From positions 35,941 through 99,940 of the forward strand of contig WEDG01011729.1 in NCBI GenBank assembly GCA_017591395.1: a DNA stretch of 64,000 bases, in the 5' to 3' direction. The stretch comes from Schistocephalus solidus. Lineage: Eukaryota > Platyhelminthes > Cestoda > Diphyllobothriidea > Diphyllobothriidae. Made by a program: the position numbers and the translations under genes. The notes under the pieces were generated by a model. That model was not told where the DNA came from, did no database searches, and saw only the letters and a list, made by a program, of their open reading frames with translations. This document shows, one piece after another, positions 1 to 11,550 of this stretch. How positions within the stretch are numbered: the first letter of the stretch is position 1; each line of letters starts with the position of its first letter.

Positions 1-480
1 CAAAATAACGATTCGGACTCGAATCGGATGCGAATCGGATACGACCTTGACCGCTAATTCGGACGCAAATCCGATCCAAAAATTCATATCTAAAATTTTT
101 CAGCCCCTAAACTCTTTTGGTAGACTTCCTTCTAGGTAGACGGTTAAAAAAACACTTCCATTTCATTCCACTTCAATATTTAACAATTATAAGGTGACTC
201 TTGAAAGACTGAGTAAGCAAGAAAAATATATTTTGTTTAAAACAATTTGAAAACGTAAGTGTGAAAAAAATACATGTTATACATGTCTCCAAATCATCAG
301 TCCTTTGTTAACGGGCCTGGTATTCCAAAAGCCGTTTCATCGGGTTTCCACTCTGAAATGTAAAGGAAATGAAGTAAGTGTTGGTGGGTAAACAATGACC
401 AATGAAATGCAAATTAGGAAAGCATCAAAATTGGGTGATTTATTTAGGGAATTTTCATAGACAATGTTGATAAGTAAAAT
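1..480. other. Intergenic, no gene seen
   Basis: No coding region is recognisable. The first 55 bases hold loose repeats of a GAATCGGAT-like word. The rest is AT-rich single-copy-looking sequence. Confidence 0.5.
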
Positions 481-588
481 CAACTAACTGTCAACACTCT
501 TCGAATTGGCTGCCTTTACCTCTTTTTGCGCAGTCGCTCATATGCCTTCTTAAAGGCATTTTTGAAGGATCGTTCTAGCTGATGTTTA

Positions 589-1076
589 TCAGCATTTTAG
601 TTGATTATTCCACCGATGAAACACCTCTGTCAAACGCATGATTAAGTAATCAGTGAGACACTTCTTACCCAAAAAACTGCATATAGGGGAAGAGAAGAAT
701 GCCTTCTTGTCGTGGTGCCAACCGTAGAAAGTTAACCCGTGGGTACCCTCATCGGCGAAGCGTGCTGTGAAAACGCGATCAGCAAAACTGCTGACACTAT
801 CGCCGCTAAGAGAGGCCAAATGGGTAACCTAGTTAGACAGCAAGTTGTTTGCAGGCAACCTACAAATTGCTCCCTGTATGCCCTGTCTACAACGTCCTTG
901 ATCAGGGTCTCTTCTTCGTCAAGGGTCGACATTTGTTTTAATGTTGGACTAATTAATGTAGGCTGGGGCGCATGTGTTCCAAAGCTACCCATTTGCTCTT
1001 CCAGTCGACGCCGTATGGCCGCCTCCTCCACTTTTAAAGCATTCAAATGCCTTATTTCATGCATTTGACATTGCAT
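589..1076 (-). pseudogene. DUF4806-like domain, frameshifted
   Basis: Frame 1076-732 gives a coiled-coil-like stretch followed by MSTLDEEETLIKDVV and REQFVGCL. Frame 819-589 continues with FADRVF, FYGWHHDKKAFFSSPIC and a terminal RLTEVFHRW. The pattern of a short acidic 'DEE..REQ' block, then an aromatic-G-x-x-K-K-A-F block, then a C-terminal W resembles DUF4806 proteins, which often accompany TNP2-like elements in animal genomes. One frameshift lies near 780. The function of DUF4806 is unknown, and the identification is tentative. Confidence 0.4.
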
Positions 1077-2110
1077 TCACCATCGAGAGACAGGCTTTGA
1101 CGGTTGATCGGTTGCAGCATGTTGTTCTATGACAATTTCGCCGTTTTCACTGGTAACGAATGCCATCTAGGAAAATTGTGTGTGTAGGTCGTTTCTAACA
1201 CACATGTGAGGGTGACTGCACAATAGGCAATATTCTACTTGAATCACTGCTTCCCGATGAATTGTCCTTAAACAGCGATAATGGTGGTAAGTTTTCTGCA
1301 TACCGATGACCATGAGAGGGACGGCAGGTTTGTGACGTAAAAGTGTGGATCTATGAGACATTTTTAGTTCTTCTTGGACGTCCAGTGTGCATTTCATCAT
1401 CGGACATAATAAGCTAAAACCCAACAGGATAAGAAGGGATTAGGAAAGTAATAACTATCTTATCGTGCACGGCCTCCCTTCACTGTCCACGAATCAAAAG
1501 GTGTCGACTTTTGGGTTGTAGGATTGGTGGAAAGCGACCGTTGAATGGTGAGAGTTACCGTGAGAATTAAACCCTTATACGCGAATATTAGGGAAAGTTA
1601 CCGTCGGACGTAGTTTTCAAAATCAGTATCGTGTCTGGGGCAGGCTTGGTGAACCACACACAAAGTCCATGTTTCCTCGTGTCCCCCCGTCCTCCGTGTA
1701 CCATCGTCCAGTGATTTCAATTAGTACGAAGTAACCGTCTATGGGGAATCAGGCGTATTTCCGGACGGCGGACGGTAATGTGCTTGTTTTGAGTACGTTA
1801 CCTAATGTAGCTTTATAAACGTTAATAAATAAAGTTTTCAGGATCAATAAAAAAGCTGCGTTTTCATACACTACAAACACTAAGCCTATGTCTTCACTTG
1901 GATAGCGGACAATGTTTTGGATATATACTAACATATCGTCAACCAGAAGTTACCCATCTAATGGCGTCGTACAAATTATTCACCTTTTGTTCTTAATATA
2001 CCGAAACTGTGTAAAATATCCACCTGATGGGGGTAGTTGCCATGGCGGTGTTCATAGGTAAAAGTCCATTCTGATGGACCCGTGAACGGTTGCCGCGCTG
2101 CCTGCTACTC

Positions 2111-2299
2111 TCATAGCTTACGGATTACTTGCTGAAGTGGCTGTGATGGTTTCCTAAGCATGCGCTTCAATTTTCCTAGATACATTTTAAATGGGAAAGA
2201 CGAGAAACTATCAAGGGGACCATGTCGTTGGACATCGTCCAGTAGGTGAACAATGCTGTGAACATTGTAAACCATTTCTGACTTACCATATAATGACAA
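2111..2299 (-). pseudogene. TNP2-like transposase, C-terminal block
   Basis: This 62-codon minus-strand piece reads YNVHSIVHLLDDVQRHGPLD, then SSFPFKMYLGKLKRMLRKP and PLQQVIRKL. The run NVHSxxHLxDDVxxxGxLDxxSxFPFExxLxxLKxxxRKPxxPLxQVxRR is a signature of the C-terminal part of the same transposase family as the 2,613-3,184 block. It sits about 300 bases downstream on the same strand, as expected. Sequence between the two pieces is decayed. Confidence 0.55.
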
Positions 2300-2612
2300 A
2301 TACTTTTCCTACGAACACTTTCAGCAGCTGCTTACAGTATGAGACCCTTTCCTTGTACGAATTGGGACGAACAAGACAGCGTTTTGCTGTGAAAATTAGT
2401 AAAAGGTGCTTCGAATATCTTCTTGGAAGAACACCTTGAAGGACGACTATGCCCGTTTACAGTGGAAACTGACGCAAATCGGTACCCTTCCATGTATCTT
2501 AATCAGAAAGGGACCTAGGAGGCTGTGAAAATTGCCATGGCACGTAGGCGTCAAGCGACTTTAAACTATCATTCACCATACTTATTACTTCAGGTGACAA
2601 CCGGAAAGGATC

Positions 2613-3184
2613 TTATCCTGGGCTTTTTGGCCACAAGTTCAGAACCCACCTCATAACACCAAGGTCAACTAAATGTAAAGGATCTAAAGGAAATGAATTA
2701 ATCATATCCACCTTACATGCTAGCAATGGTGAAGTGCCGATACGATGACAGTCATCGTTGGCGGAGAGGATATCGGCATCCTTCCTCAAACGTTCAGAGA
2801 TGCTATCATATACTACTATATGTACGTAATTGCCTTCAACGGAACACCTCTCACAGTCATTATAGGCATTATCATTCTTAAATTGCTTAATAAAATCTCT
2901 CGCTGGTGCAGCGCAAGGAAAAGCAGCTAAACGAAACTCCAGCGTCCTTTTGATATGTTTGACACGAAGACCATCTCTGGCCAAACATAGTAACTCTTTG
3001 GCGAGGGGCCTACATAAAGTTTGCACATATGACAGCTTGCCATAGCCACAACCACGAATATTTCACTAAGAAATGGCTCCATTATTCTACCTAGAATAGG
3101 CAAAATCTCGCGCTTAGTATTTTTATGTATAGGGAGCCTATAAATAGCTAGATAAGTTACAACACTTTTGCCTATTAGACGCAT
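2613..3184 (-). pseudogene. TNP2-like transposase core, frameshifted
   Basis: Two overlapping minus-strand frames (3184-2927 and 3026-2613) join into one conserved block. Visible words are CAAPARDFIK, then a CERC pair (YNDCERCSVEG), then HRIGTSPLL, then DMINSFPLDPLHLVDLGVMR. This order (APAR, YxxCxRC, GxSPLL, DxVxxFPLDxMHLVxLGVxR) is typical of TNP2-type transposase proteins found widely in animal genomes. These proteins catalyse DNA cut-and-paste in the nucleus. The copy ends at PKSPG with a stop, and one frameshift lies near 2,990, so it cannot make an active enzyme. The alternative is a domesticated host gene, but the decay argues against it. Confidence 0.55.
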
Positions 3185-3689
3185 GGAAGGGTCTCAAAAC
3201 TGCTCAGTTAACTATTTCACACGTGCTAAATGAACGTACTCACCACTGCCCATTGCCGTTACCGTTAAAACATCACTTGCCAAACCCAACAGCATTCATG
3301 CATCTGCAGTAAGATCCAAAAACAGCCATCTTATTTTCTTCAGAAGACTGCTCAGATGAATCAGTGTTATATGCGAGCGTATTGCCCATGACCTCAGAGC
3401 CTCTCGTACCATGGTTCCCTCTTCCAGAGGCTACAAAGTCTCTTCGCTTATCCTTTTTAGCCATAAGTCCGTAACTTTAAGAGTTTTGCTTGCAGTGCTT
3501 CGCTTAAAAGATATCTTATTACATAGATTACAAATAAAACATCTCTTATTACGCAAAACGTCACTTGTGACAACTTTCCTTTCATATTATCGCTTTTAAT
3601 AATTCTGATATTATAAACTCAATATAAAACCTCAGTCACAGCTTAGAGGCAAATCTCCTCTTAGCGTAAAATTTTCCCAAGAGCAACCC

Positions 3690-4870
3690 ACTTTAAACAT
3701 GAAGAAACTAGACCTTGACGCCCTGCAACATTTTAATATTTTTATGTCTCAATATGGTTCTCTGTTCAAGATCTGCGGTACCATTTTTGGCAGAAAGTTG
3801 TCTTCACTCACTTCTCAACAATTCGAGAAACTTGAGCGATTTATGAACATGGTTAGTACTGAGTCATATGACCGTCATAATAAAAGTTTCAAATTTCTTT
3901 TAAAAACTTCCCTTAGAGTAAAGTCCAACTAGACGTCGCATTTCCTTTCCTTTACTCATAAGGCTTTAACTTTTAAGTTGCAGAAGCAAAAAGGTTGTCT
4001 TCTCGTAGCAAAAACCCATTGATTCTGGTCAAATGTTTTCGGCGATTGAAGTGGACATTATTTTCTCTAAGCATGAGCACTCAGCTCAACAGTTGAAGAA
4101 AAACAAGCTGTTTATATGTAGAGATAAAACCCCAATGGAATGTCGAGTTTCACTCTCATTAGCAAACGAGAAGCCTAGGTCTATATCTACAAATCCGAAT
4201 GTTATCTCAGAGGTTGGCCCTCTAGCTTATGCAAGCTCACGGTCCTCCGGATCGACAGAAATTTAGATTCCATTTGAATCATCACCCGTTCACCTTGTTC
4301 CTGGTTCGAGTGAAATCGTGTCAACGCCACTTCGTTCCACTCCCAAGCAAACCTCGCCTACTATAGCTGTGAAATCTAGTAAACCTAAGAAAACCCCAGT
4401 AACTCTGAGTCATTTGCTAAGCCAGGCGTCAAAATAATTGATGCATTACCGATGAGAAACTTACAAACACCTCAACATCTACAACAAATTTGAACGTTCA
4501 TGTTAGCATTTTTCCAAACCAAAAAGTGCCCAAAATCCTAATTATTTTACATCTCCTAATTATGTTAACAGTTTTTCGAACTCATTTATTCCTTTTTCAT
4601 ATGCACGTTTTCCACCAATTTATGATAACCTCCCTTAATTTTCATTTCCAGGCCACCCCCTATCTTTCTCACGCCACAATATAGCCTCCCTTCCATGTTA
4701 TTTACCCAAATATGCCGTTGTACAGTAATTACAGTTCTTTAGCAGTAACCTTTCGACAACTTGTAGACCAGAGCCATTTTGTTCCCCACCTTTTGTTTCT
4801 TCCCTCCAGTTTTCTTCTCCGCCACCATATCTTCCTTTTTTATAAATACTGAGGAGCGTAACCTGCAGCT
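3690..4870 (+). mobile_element. Decayed sequence, possible ORF1 region of a plus-strand LINE
   Basis: Short plus-strand ORFs at 3699-3932 and 4033-4266 are charged and low in conservation, and I do not recognise them. Their position directly upstream of a plus-strand LINE endonuclease remnant (4,880-5,500) suggests they are the remains of its first ORF. AT-rich non-coding sequence fills 4,270-4,870. Confidence 0.25.
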
Positions 4871-4879
4871 TAGTAATAC

Positions 4880-5500
4880 GCTCCGTTTAGATTCACTCAA
4901 TGCGAGATCAGTTGTAAATAAGATGCCATAGAACAGTATCTTTTGAGCTTGACCCAGATGTGCTATGCATCACTGAATCCTGGGCTCACTCTCTTATTTC
5001 CGACTCGACGCTCACTATAGACAATTTAATTTGTACCGATAAGACCGCGCTGGAAAACATAGTGGTGGTTGCCTTCTTTATATTTAGTCATCATTTTTAT
5101 ATTTCCCTTTTCAGTTGAGCATTTCGTCCTTTTCTGTGAAATGTTTGAATTTGTTTCATTCATCCTCCGCACAATAAAAAAGCGGTAATTGGCTGTGTCT
5201 ATAATCCTCCGTGTCATTCTGACAATGGAAGCTAGCTCTGTGAAATACTTGAAAAAGTTGCAGAGACTCCATTTGATGTCAAAATAAGCGTAGGCGATTT
5301 TGCTCTGCCAGACGTTGACTGGCAGGCAAATTGCTTTCCGCCAAAACTTCAGAAACGGGTCAATATTATGAACTTTTCAAACATGTCCCAAGTGGTTACT
5401 TCAATGACTAGAAATGACAACATTTAGATTTAAATGTTTACAAATTATGTCTACCCTCTCTGTATGAATTTCCATCGTGGTCTATTCACTTAGGGATCAT
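4880..5500 (+). pseudogene. CR1-like LINE endonuclease remnant
   Basis: The plus strand holds several words of an apurinic/apyrimidinic-type LINE endonuclease in the right order but in shifting frames. LRLDSLNARSVVNKMP starts at 4,881. DPDVLCITESWAHSLISDS follows at about 4,950, AVIGCVYNPP at about 5,180, and SVGDFALPDVDWQ near 5,285. Intact CR1/jockey-type enzymes show LNARSLxNK, DxxxxTETW, xGxxYRPP and xGDFNLPxxxW at these places. Multiple stops and indels make it inactive. No reverse transcriptase follows on this strand. Confidence 0.6.
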
Positions 5501-5534
5501 GCGATAATTCACTGTTGTTTTCCAGTCTCCCTTT

Positions 5535-7090
5535 CTATAAAGCCCGAGGTAAAATGCATGGAAAAGAAAGGAACCTGAAAACACTGGCTATAATTGTTCC
5601 AACAAAACCCCCCTTCTGAACTGCCATCATTACATGACTAGCAGTTTCTTCTTCGCTGTAGGCTTGATTTATACAGCACACCTCTTTTGACGTTGCTAGT
5701 AAAATGGAATCAAATACAATTATAAATTGAAAAATGAAAACCACACTTCCGTCATATCTGTCGCTGGAATAGAATTCCAGAATGCTGAAGTGATGGGGCT
5801 CATATAACAACTAAGATTAAAAGTCAAGGTGAGAGGAGGGTGTGCGATGGGCATTTGACCAATAAGTTAGCACTTGGTTGCAATTTATTGTTCTAGGATC
5901 TTGTTGATTAATGTTTTTATGAAAACACCGCGATAGATTTGGGTGTCAGCTTTGTTCACAATTTGAAGGATTGGTGCAATGCTCGAGTTTTTCCAGATAG
6001 CCGGTAAAATTGCATTTGAATGGAGTAAGGAGAATAGCTTGGAAGGAAGTATTGACAAAAATGTAAGTTGTTAACTACATATGGGGATTTTATCTGTGCC
6101 ATAAACGGAGGATATTGGCAGTTGTACGATAGCTAATTAAATAGTTCCTTCACTAAATTAAATCGCATTAAGTACCTGTGATGCTGATTCGGTTGGTTGC
6201 AAGAATTGTTCTTCTTCGAATATATCAGTGATGGAGAAGCAATATTTGAATCGGCTTTTTATATGGTTGTGATTTGTTATTACATATAGTGAGTGGGCTA
6301 TCATCATGTAGGTCCTGTTTTTCGGCGAGCAGTAATTTGTTTCGGAATGATTTTGGTTGTTAGCTAGGGTTTCAGGTTCATGGTGTTCAGCATCTACAGC
6401 CCTTTTGTTTCCAGTTTGGTAGCTAGGCCACGAAATACTTCCATTCGTCGCAGTGTGGATAAGTAGTTAACACAGAGATTATGTAGAGTTTTTTAATTGA
6501 TTAATTTATTGGGAGAACTAAATATTGAATTTTCAGCCCTCAAAACTGAGATCTTTCGCTCATAAGGATATCCGAAATACAATCGGGTTTAAAGTATTGG
6601 ATATTATCTACCAAGGTTGTGAATGCTATTAGAAGGTAGGAACTCTAGTCAACCAGCGTTATATAACAGGATTTCCGAGCCTTGTTTTGCATCTAGGATT
6701 TATGATGATGCTGCTTAAATTAAAAGCTAGATTTAGGTAAGGGGGAGATGGACAGTAGTAGATCTTGACAATTTTAGAGGTGACAGTGTCAGAATTTATA
6801 CAGAGAGGTTAGCTATCATTAGGGGAACCACATCGCGTTTGTCAATTCCTCTGATTAGGTCATCAACTAATTGCACCCAGTCGTGAAAGGTATTAAAATA
6901 AAGTGAATTATCATGTTTGATGTGGTCTGAGAACTCGATCGAATAAAAATCTGGTTGGTTCAATTCACCTGTGCTTATCGTCTTTTCTGTGTTTGAATTC
7001 GCTTGGATGTCATGTAAGGAAGAAACAAATATTCTTCGCATGGAGATATACAACAGCATGATAGGTTGTTTTTGAGCGTATAACAAAAGG
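5535..7090 (-). pseudogene. CR1-like LINE relic (endonuclease end and RT start)
   Basis: On the minus strand, 7086-6796 ends in FHDWVQLVDDLIRG followed by VVPLMIAN. This resembles the C-terminal part of a LINE endonuclease (the 'Q-V-x-x-x-T-R-G ... DLxxTN' block). About 800 bases further along, at 6,000-5,880, comes WKNSSIAPILQIVNKAD, then IYRGVFIKTLINKIL, matching RT block 'W K x A x I x P I x K ... NYRPISL ... K I L E'. No catalytic RT motif is preserved. It lies convergent with the plus-strand endonuclease piece at 4,880-5,500. Confidence 0.5.
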
Positions 7091-7179
7091 ATAATGGGAG
7101 ATCGGGCAATGTATTAAGAAAAAGCTAACATAATGCACTCAGGAGTGCTATTTTTATTTTATTTATTTATTGCCAGTTT

Positions 7180-7920
7180 ACAGGCAAGGTCAAAAAATAT
7201 ATATATACAGTAGAGGGTCAAGCTGACAGTGAAAAAAATTCCTGATCGTTGTTTAATGTGTTTTCAGGAGAAAAAACTGCAGCTTATTGAGTAATTAAAG
7301 TTCTGGACACGGACGCGTTAACACAGGTGCCCGGTGAAGAACCTCTCCATTCAGTGTTACGGATCCGGTATTCTGCACCAGCAGGTACGTCGGCGAGCGG
7401 CTGTTCGCTGTCGACTGAGAAATAAGCCGATTGAGGTCTGCAGAGCCAGCAATTTTTCCCCTCAGCATGAAGACCAGCACAGGATTCAGTGTCCGTGAAC
7501 GCCATCAGAACCGAAGAGAGCTTCAACAGAGTCAGCACCCAAAAGATTTGGAAGGTGTCCTGAATGTAGAAAACTAGTGACAGTGCGCGTAAACAAGGGA
7601 TAGCTTTGCTGAATTTTGATACTTCTAGGTAGCTTATTCCAGATTGCTCTAGCGTTTACCGAAAAAAACTATCGGTATCTAACTGTGCGTGCCAAAGGAA
7701 GAAATAAAAATACATCTCGATGACTGGTGCGCCGAGAGTGGTCGAGGTGCCTCAGAGATGTAAGGGGGTTAAATGTACGACTGTTTAGTAGTTAAAACAG
7801 TAAAAATAGTCCCTTCTGTAATCTACGAAGCCATAGCGGGTGAAGGCTTGTAAGCTCACAGCGTTGTTGGTAGGACAGGTTTCGGTAATCTGAATAGAAA
7901 ACTCTTTTTGTAAAGAAGTG
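7180..7920 (-). other. LINE C-terminal remnant and 3' UTR
   Basis: Downstream of the RT on the element strand, decayed frames continue (for example 7538-7284), followed by the A-rich 3' tail at about 7,150-7,172. No separate gene is visible here. Confidence 0.4.
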
Positions 7921-9364
7921 CTAGACTGATTCTATCTTCTTTCGTTCACTAGCGTGCAGAAGACTTAATAGAAACGAGCAGTATTCCAGACTAGGCCTGA
8001 CATACATTTTATAGAGGCTGATTCTAATTTTGACGGTTTTAAAATTTCTGAGAATAAACCCAGTAGTTTGGCGTGCTTTCGAGACAATCAGGGCGCAGTG
8101 CTCTGACAGATTAAGACTACTAGAGTATGATATGCCCAGATCCTTTATAACTCCGGGCACGTTAAGATCGTGACCGTCTATGCTTAGGTGGGGCTGATGG
8201 TTGTCGCCAATAACCAAACCGGAGCACTTTTGCCAAGAAAGTGAGAGGCGCCATGTGCGACACCACTGAGCGAAGACCTGAAGATCCGTTTTTAAGAACT
8301 CAAGCACGATGTTGCGATCAATCGCTTTATATCGATAGGCAACTTTTAAATCGTCAGCGTACAGAAAGGGCCTACCATACTGAAAACAATCAGGAACATC
8401 GTTGACAAAGAGGCAAAAAAAGCGGGCCGAGCACGCTGCCCTGAATAACTCCGCTCCTCACATGCGTGGGGTTGGAGATAACATCAGAAATTTTAACCCG
8501 TTGTGCGCGAGCATTCAAATAGGAAAATATTAAGTTCAGAAGCTTGTTACCTATGCCGAAGGAGGCAAGTTTCAGCAGTAGGAGATCATGGTCAACACGA
8601 TCAAAAGCCTTAGTGAAATCGAAGTAAACGGTGTAAATGGCAAAACCGCTGTCTCTAGATTGTAGCACATGATCGAAGAAAGAGAGCTGGCAAGTGTCAC
8701 AAGACCTTTTTTCGAGAAAACCATGCTGAGCAGCATTAAGTAGGTTATTCTCTCTTAGGTGACACATCATCTTGTCTTTGATCAAAGTAATGAAGATCTT
8801 CGAGACTGCTTGTAGTGTATTTATTGGCCTAAAGTCATCAAATGACGTAGGTCGGCCGTGTTTCGGAATAGGCAGTATGTGCGATTCCTTCCATAAAATA
8901 GGGAAAGTTTCACTTTCAAGAGCAAGATTAAATATCTTATACAGAAGGGACGGAAAAATATCGTTTTCATCTGCCTTTAAAATGCTGACCGGGACGCCAT
9001 CTGGTCCTGGACTGTATGATTTACGAGAATGCCGAATGGCTACGGTCACGTCCCAGAGGGTAAAAGTTATGGTTTCGAGGACGTTACCTGTCCAAACCCG
9101 GATGTTAGGAAAGGGGGCGACAGTATGTTCACTCAACGTTCTAGACAAGAAAGCATTGAAGCTATCAGCTATCAACTTAGCGTCAGCTATTGGGTTTCCT
9201 AAGGCGTCTCGAAGTACGGGGTGCTGCGTTTTTCTCTGCGCTTTTACTCTGCGCAATAAGAGCTTCGAAACATTTAACGAAGGGTTTTCGGCATAGGTAA
9301 CCTCATCGGCTTGTCGTTTTTCGTCAGACAGACTCTTGGCCTCTTCAAAGATTTGTTGGATCAA
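7921..9364 (-). pseudogene. LINE reverse transcriptase, frameshifted
   Basis: Frame 9364-8390 carries RT blocks in order: SPGPDGVPVSILK, WKESHILPIPK, FRPINTLQAVSKIF, NAAQHGFLEKRSC, YFDFTKAFDRVDHDLLLLKL (catalytic Asp of block A) and SGVIQGSVLGPLF. A frameshift falls at a run of seven A near 8,416-8,422 (plus strand). The catalytic LYADDLKVAYRY lies beyond it in another frame (YADD codons at 8,350-8,361). Frame 8307-7921 then holds WRLSLSWQKCSGLVIG, LGISYSSSLN and MYVRPSLEYCS, the usual thumb region. With one homopolymer shift and few stops it is close to intact. Confidence 0.75.
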
Positions 9365-9588
9365 GGGTAGGACGGAGTTGTCGTTTTGTAGATGAAAACG
9401 ACGGGAGAGTCTACGCAGTCTACGGCGGAATGATAAAGGGAGGCAGACTTCATCCTTGACATTATTTATTTTCTTACGGGGAATAAAACGAGAGATAAGT
9501 GGATATAGAACTTTGTAAAAAGTATCAGTTCAAACATTCACATCCGAACATACAAAGAAGTTAGTCCAGTCGCGGGACTTTAGGTGTG

Positions 9589-10779
9589 TTAGCATTCCCT
9601 CATATTTGCTGATCTGAAATCGTGGAAAAAGCTATAATTTTTAGAAAACGTTTCGGCAGCCTCTAGTTCTAGTGTAGAAAGAACTATAGTGTGATCAGAA
9701 TTCCCAGGTGGATCTAAAGGTGACACTGACGATGGCTGACAACCTCTATAAAAAATAAGATCAAGTATGTTTGATCCTTGGGTGGGAAAATCAACTACCT
9801 GGTCCCACATGCCTATATCTATGGCCTCAAGTAGGTCTTCGAACTTTGCAGGACCGGAAGTTGGAAACCAGTGAACTTCAGGAAGATTGAAGTCACCTAC
9901 AATCAAGCATTACTTCAGATTTAAGTCAGCTGCAGCGTGAAATGCCAGCGAGAGAAAAAGATCGTAATCCTCGCTGGCATCGGGTGGGCGATAGACACTA
10001 CCAACGAGTAAAGAGTAGTTATCTTTTAGATCTACTCGGAGCCAACAGCTCTCCTCTACTGCGGTAAATTGGCGATAGTCCAATGGAAAAAATGTAAGTG
10101 GTTGCCTAACATAGATACAGCTTCCTCCGCCACGGCCCTCGTGTCGATCATTCCGAATGTAAGCGTAGCCTAGAATAGAGAGTTCCGAGTCGGATACACA
10201 GGGTGTTGCCCATGTCTCTGTAACTATTACAATGTCCGGGCGGTGGATGAAAACCAGAGTCTGGAGCAAAGGCATCTTATTAAGCAGAGATCTGGCATTG
10301 AGGACGATTAGTTTAAGCGGGCATGTTTTTGGTTTCTGAAACGGGACAGTTAGGCTGTCAGGGTGACTGCCTTCGGCCAGAGAAATGCTCTTTTCACTTG
10401 AACTATCTGTCCATCCCTTATTTTGAGATTTGCCTCGCCATTGGTCTTTCGTGTTTTCAGTTCTAACATTAGCTAGCGCATTTTCATTCGCTCTTTCAAC
10501 CCATATTCCGGTTGAAAAAAACACTTCAGAATGCGGACCCTGCAGGGTTAATTTTCTCTGTAGCAGGAGCTGTGCCTGTGCTTCGTTTTCCAAGATGTTT
10601 TTAAGAGGTCTTGGTCGAGGATTTGAATCGGGTGTAGACAGAACCTTCCCTATTCTATATGCCTTGGGAATATGAATGGACTCGCCGTCCATCAGCAGCG
10701 TTTTTGCATACAATTCAAGGAGTTCCAAGTCATTTTTAACTCGCCCCTTATGGAATAATTGAAGCTGACTCCGGGACAC
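9589..10779 (-). pseudogene. LINE ORF1-like domain joined to AP endonuclease
   Basis: One reading frame runs from 10,779 to 9,589, broken only by a TAA at 9,910-9,912. Its first 100 residues include RPRPLKNILENEAQAQLLLQ, resembling the C-terminal part of LINE ORF1 proteins. From about residue 155 it becomes an apurinic/apyrimidinic-like endonuclease with LIVLNARSLLNKM, DIVIVTETWAT, GGGSCIYVR, LLVGSVYRPPDAS, then after the stop VGDFNLPEVHWFP, LDLIF and GNSDHTIV. These match the catalytic motifs N-A-R, E-T-W, Y-R-P-P, G-D-F-N and S-D-H. The enzyme nicks target DNA to prime reverse transcription. Confidence 0.7.
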
Positions 10780-11546
10780 CTTTAAGGACTACATTCTGTT
10801 TTCGACTCAATCTAGGGCCCGTTTGTAACTCAGATGAGCCGGATGTTGGGCAGGCTGGAGCCAAGTCTCTGCACGACTTGTTCTTCTTAGACCTTTTCTT
10901 CTTTGGCTTTACAAACTTGCCAACCTCTTCAACATCACATGTTGGTGCAACGTCTACCAGTGATGTAGCGATGGGCGGTAAAGCCAGATTAGTGCTGATG
11001 CTACCCGAACTAAGTACCGGTGGAGTGGCGCAAGGACTAGATGGGGCTCCCTTCGGAAGTAGCGAAAATTCCTCTGGTTAACCGGGTCCAGCAGTCGCGA
11101 TATGTTTAAGTTGACTTTTATGTAAGCTTGAAGAAGCTATAAATGAATACGAATTTTGCTTTGTAGTAGGTTTATTACGAACAGGAGCTTTTTTAGCAGT
11201 TGGGAAAGATAAAGATTTTTTTAAGTTATCTATTTCTTGTCTTAGATTCCTTATTTCCTGCTCCATCCCTGAGAATTTCTGCTGGAGGCTGAAACACCCC
11301 ATACATGTTTTCGTCTTCGTAAGTTACATTAGTTAAGCTTACTGAAATTTTACCCCGTTTAGCGGGAGGTGAACAAATAGCAGAATAACGATAGTTAAAA
11401 TTGTTTTCTGCTTGTACATTAACTTGCTTGACAAGATCCCCTGCCAATATGGCCGAGTGGGTAGAGGCGCCGATAGACGGTCCCAAGCAGCTTGGTCGTG
11501 GACCAATTTTTTGTGACAATAAACTTATGGAACTTGAGTTTTGCAT
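10780..11546 (-). pseudogene. LINE N-terminal region with coiled coil
   Basis: Frame 11546-11226 contains SPPAKRGKISVSL followed by YEDENMYGVF. A frameshift leads to 11302-11078, whose QQKFSGMEQEIRNLRQEID and NLKKSL form a heptad-like coiled coil. The frame then reads on through a stop at 11,078 into a lysine-rich stretch (VKPKKKRSKKNKS) and KQNVVLKGVPES near 10,770. Coiled coil followed by a 'VVLxGVPES' RNA-binding domain is the plan of LINE ORF1 proteins, which coat the element RNA. The same SPPAKR word recurs at about 17,640-17,700 in the second LINE. Confidence 0.5.
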
Positions 11547-11550
11547 GTTA

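Larger units (their letters stand above)
480..3470 (-). mobile_element. DNA-transposon relic, TNP2 transposase plus DUF4806-like domain
   Basis: Read on the minus strand, several broken ORFs follow each other in the order expected of one element. An acidic, serine-rich leader (3464-3273) comes first, then a TNP2-like transposase (3184-2613 and 2299-2111), then a DUF4806-like region (1076-589). Stops and frameshifts separate the pieces, so the element is dead. I saw no terminal inverted repeats or target-site duplication, so the ends are approximate. The family call is by pattern recognition of conserved words, not a database search. Confidence 0.5.
7150..11550 (-). mobile_element. CR1-like LINE, nearly full length
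   Basis: Reading the minus strand from about 11,550 down to 7,150, the order is: N-terminal low-complexity and coiled-coil region, RNA-binding-like domain, endonuclease, reverse transcriptase with YADD, C-terminal region. The 3' end is an A-rich repeat seen on the plus strand as TTTTTATTTTATTTATTTAT (about 7,151-7,170), preceded on the element strand by GCCTGTAAACTGGCAATAAA. Such short 3' tandem repeats are typical of CR1-like LINEs. Only a handful of stops and frameshifts break the coding region, so this is the youngest LINE of its lineage in the window. I did not find a target-site duplication. Confidence 0.75.

Noticed and set aside
7284..7538. Small independent gene on the minus strand
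   Set aside because: It lies between the RT end and the A-rich tail of the LINE and is best read as its decayed C-terminal/3' region.
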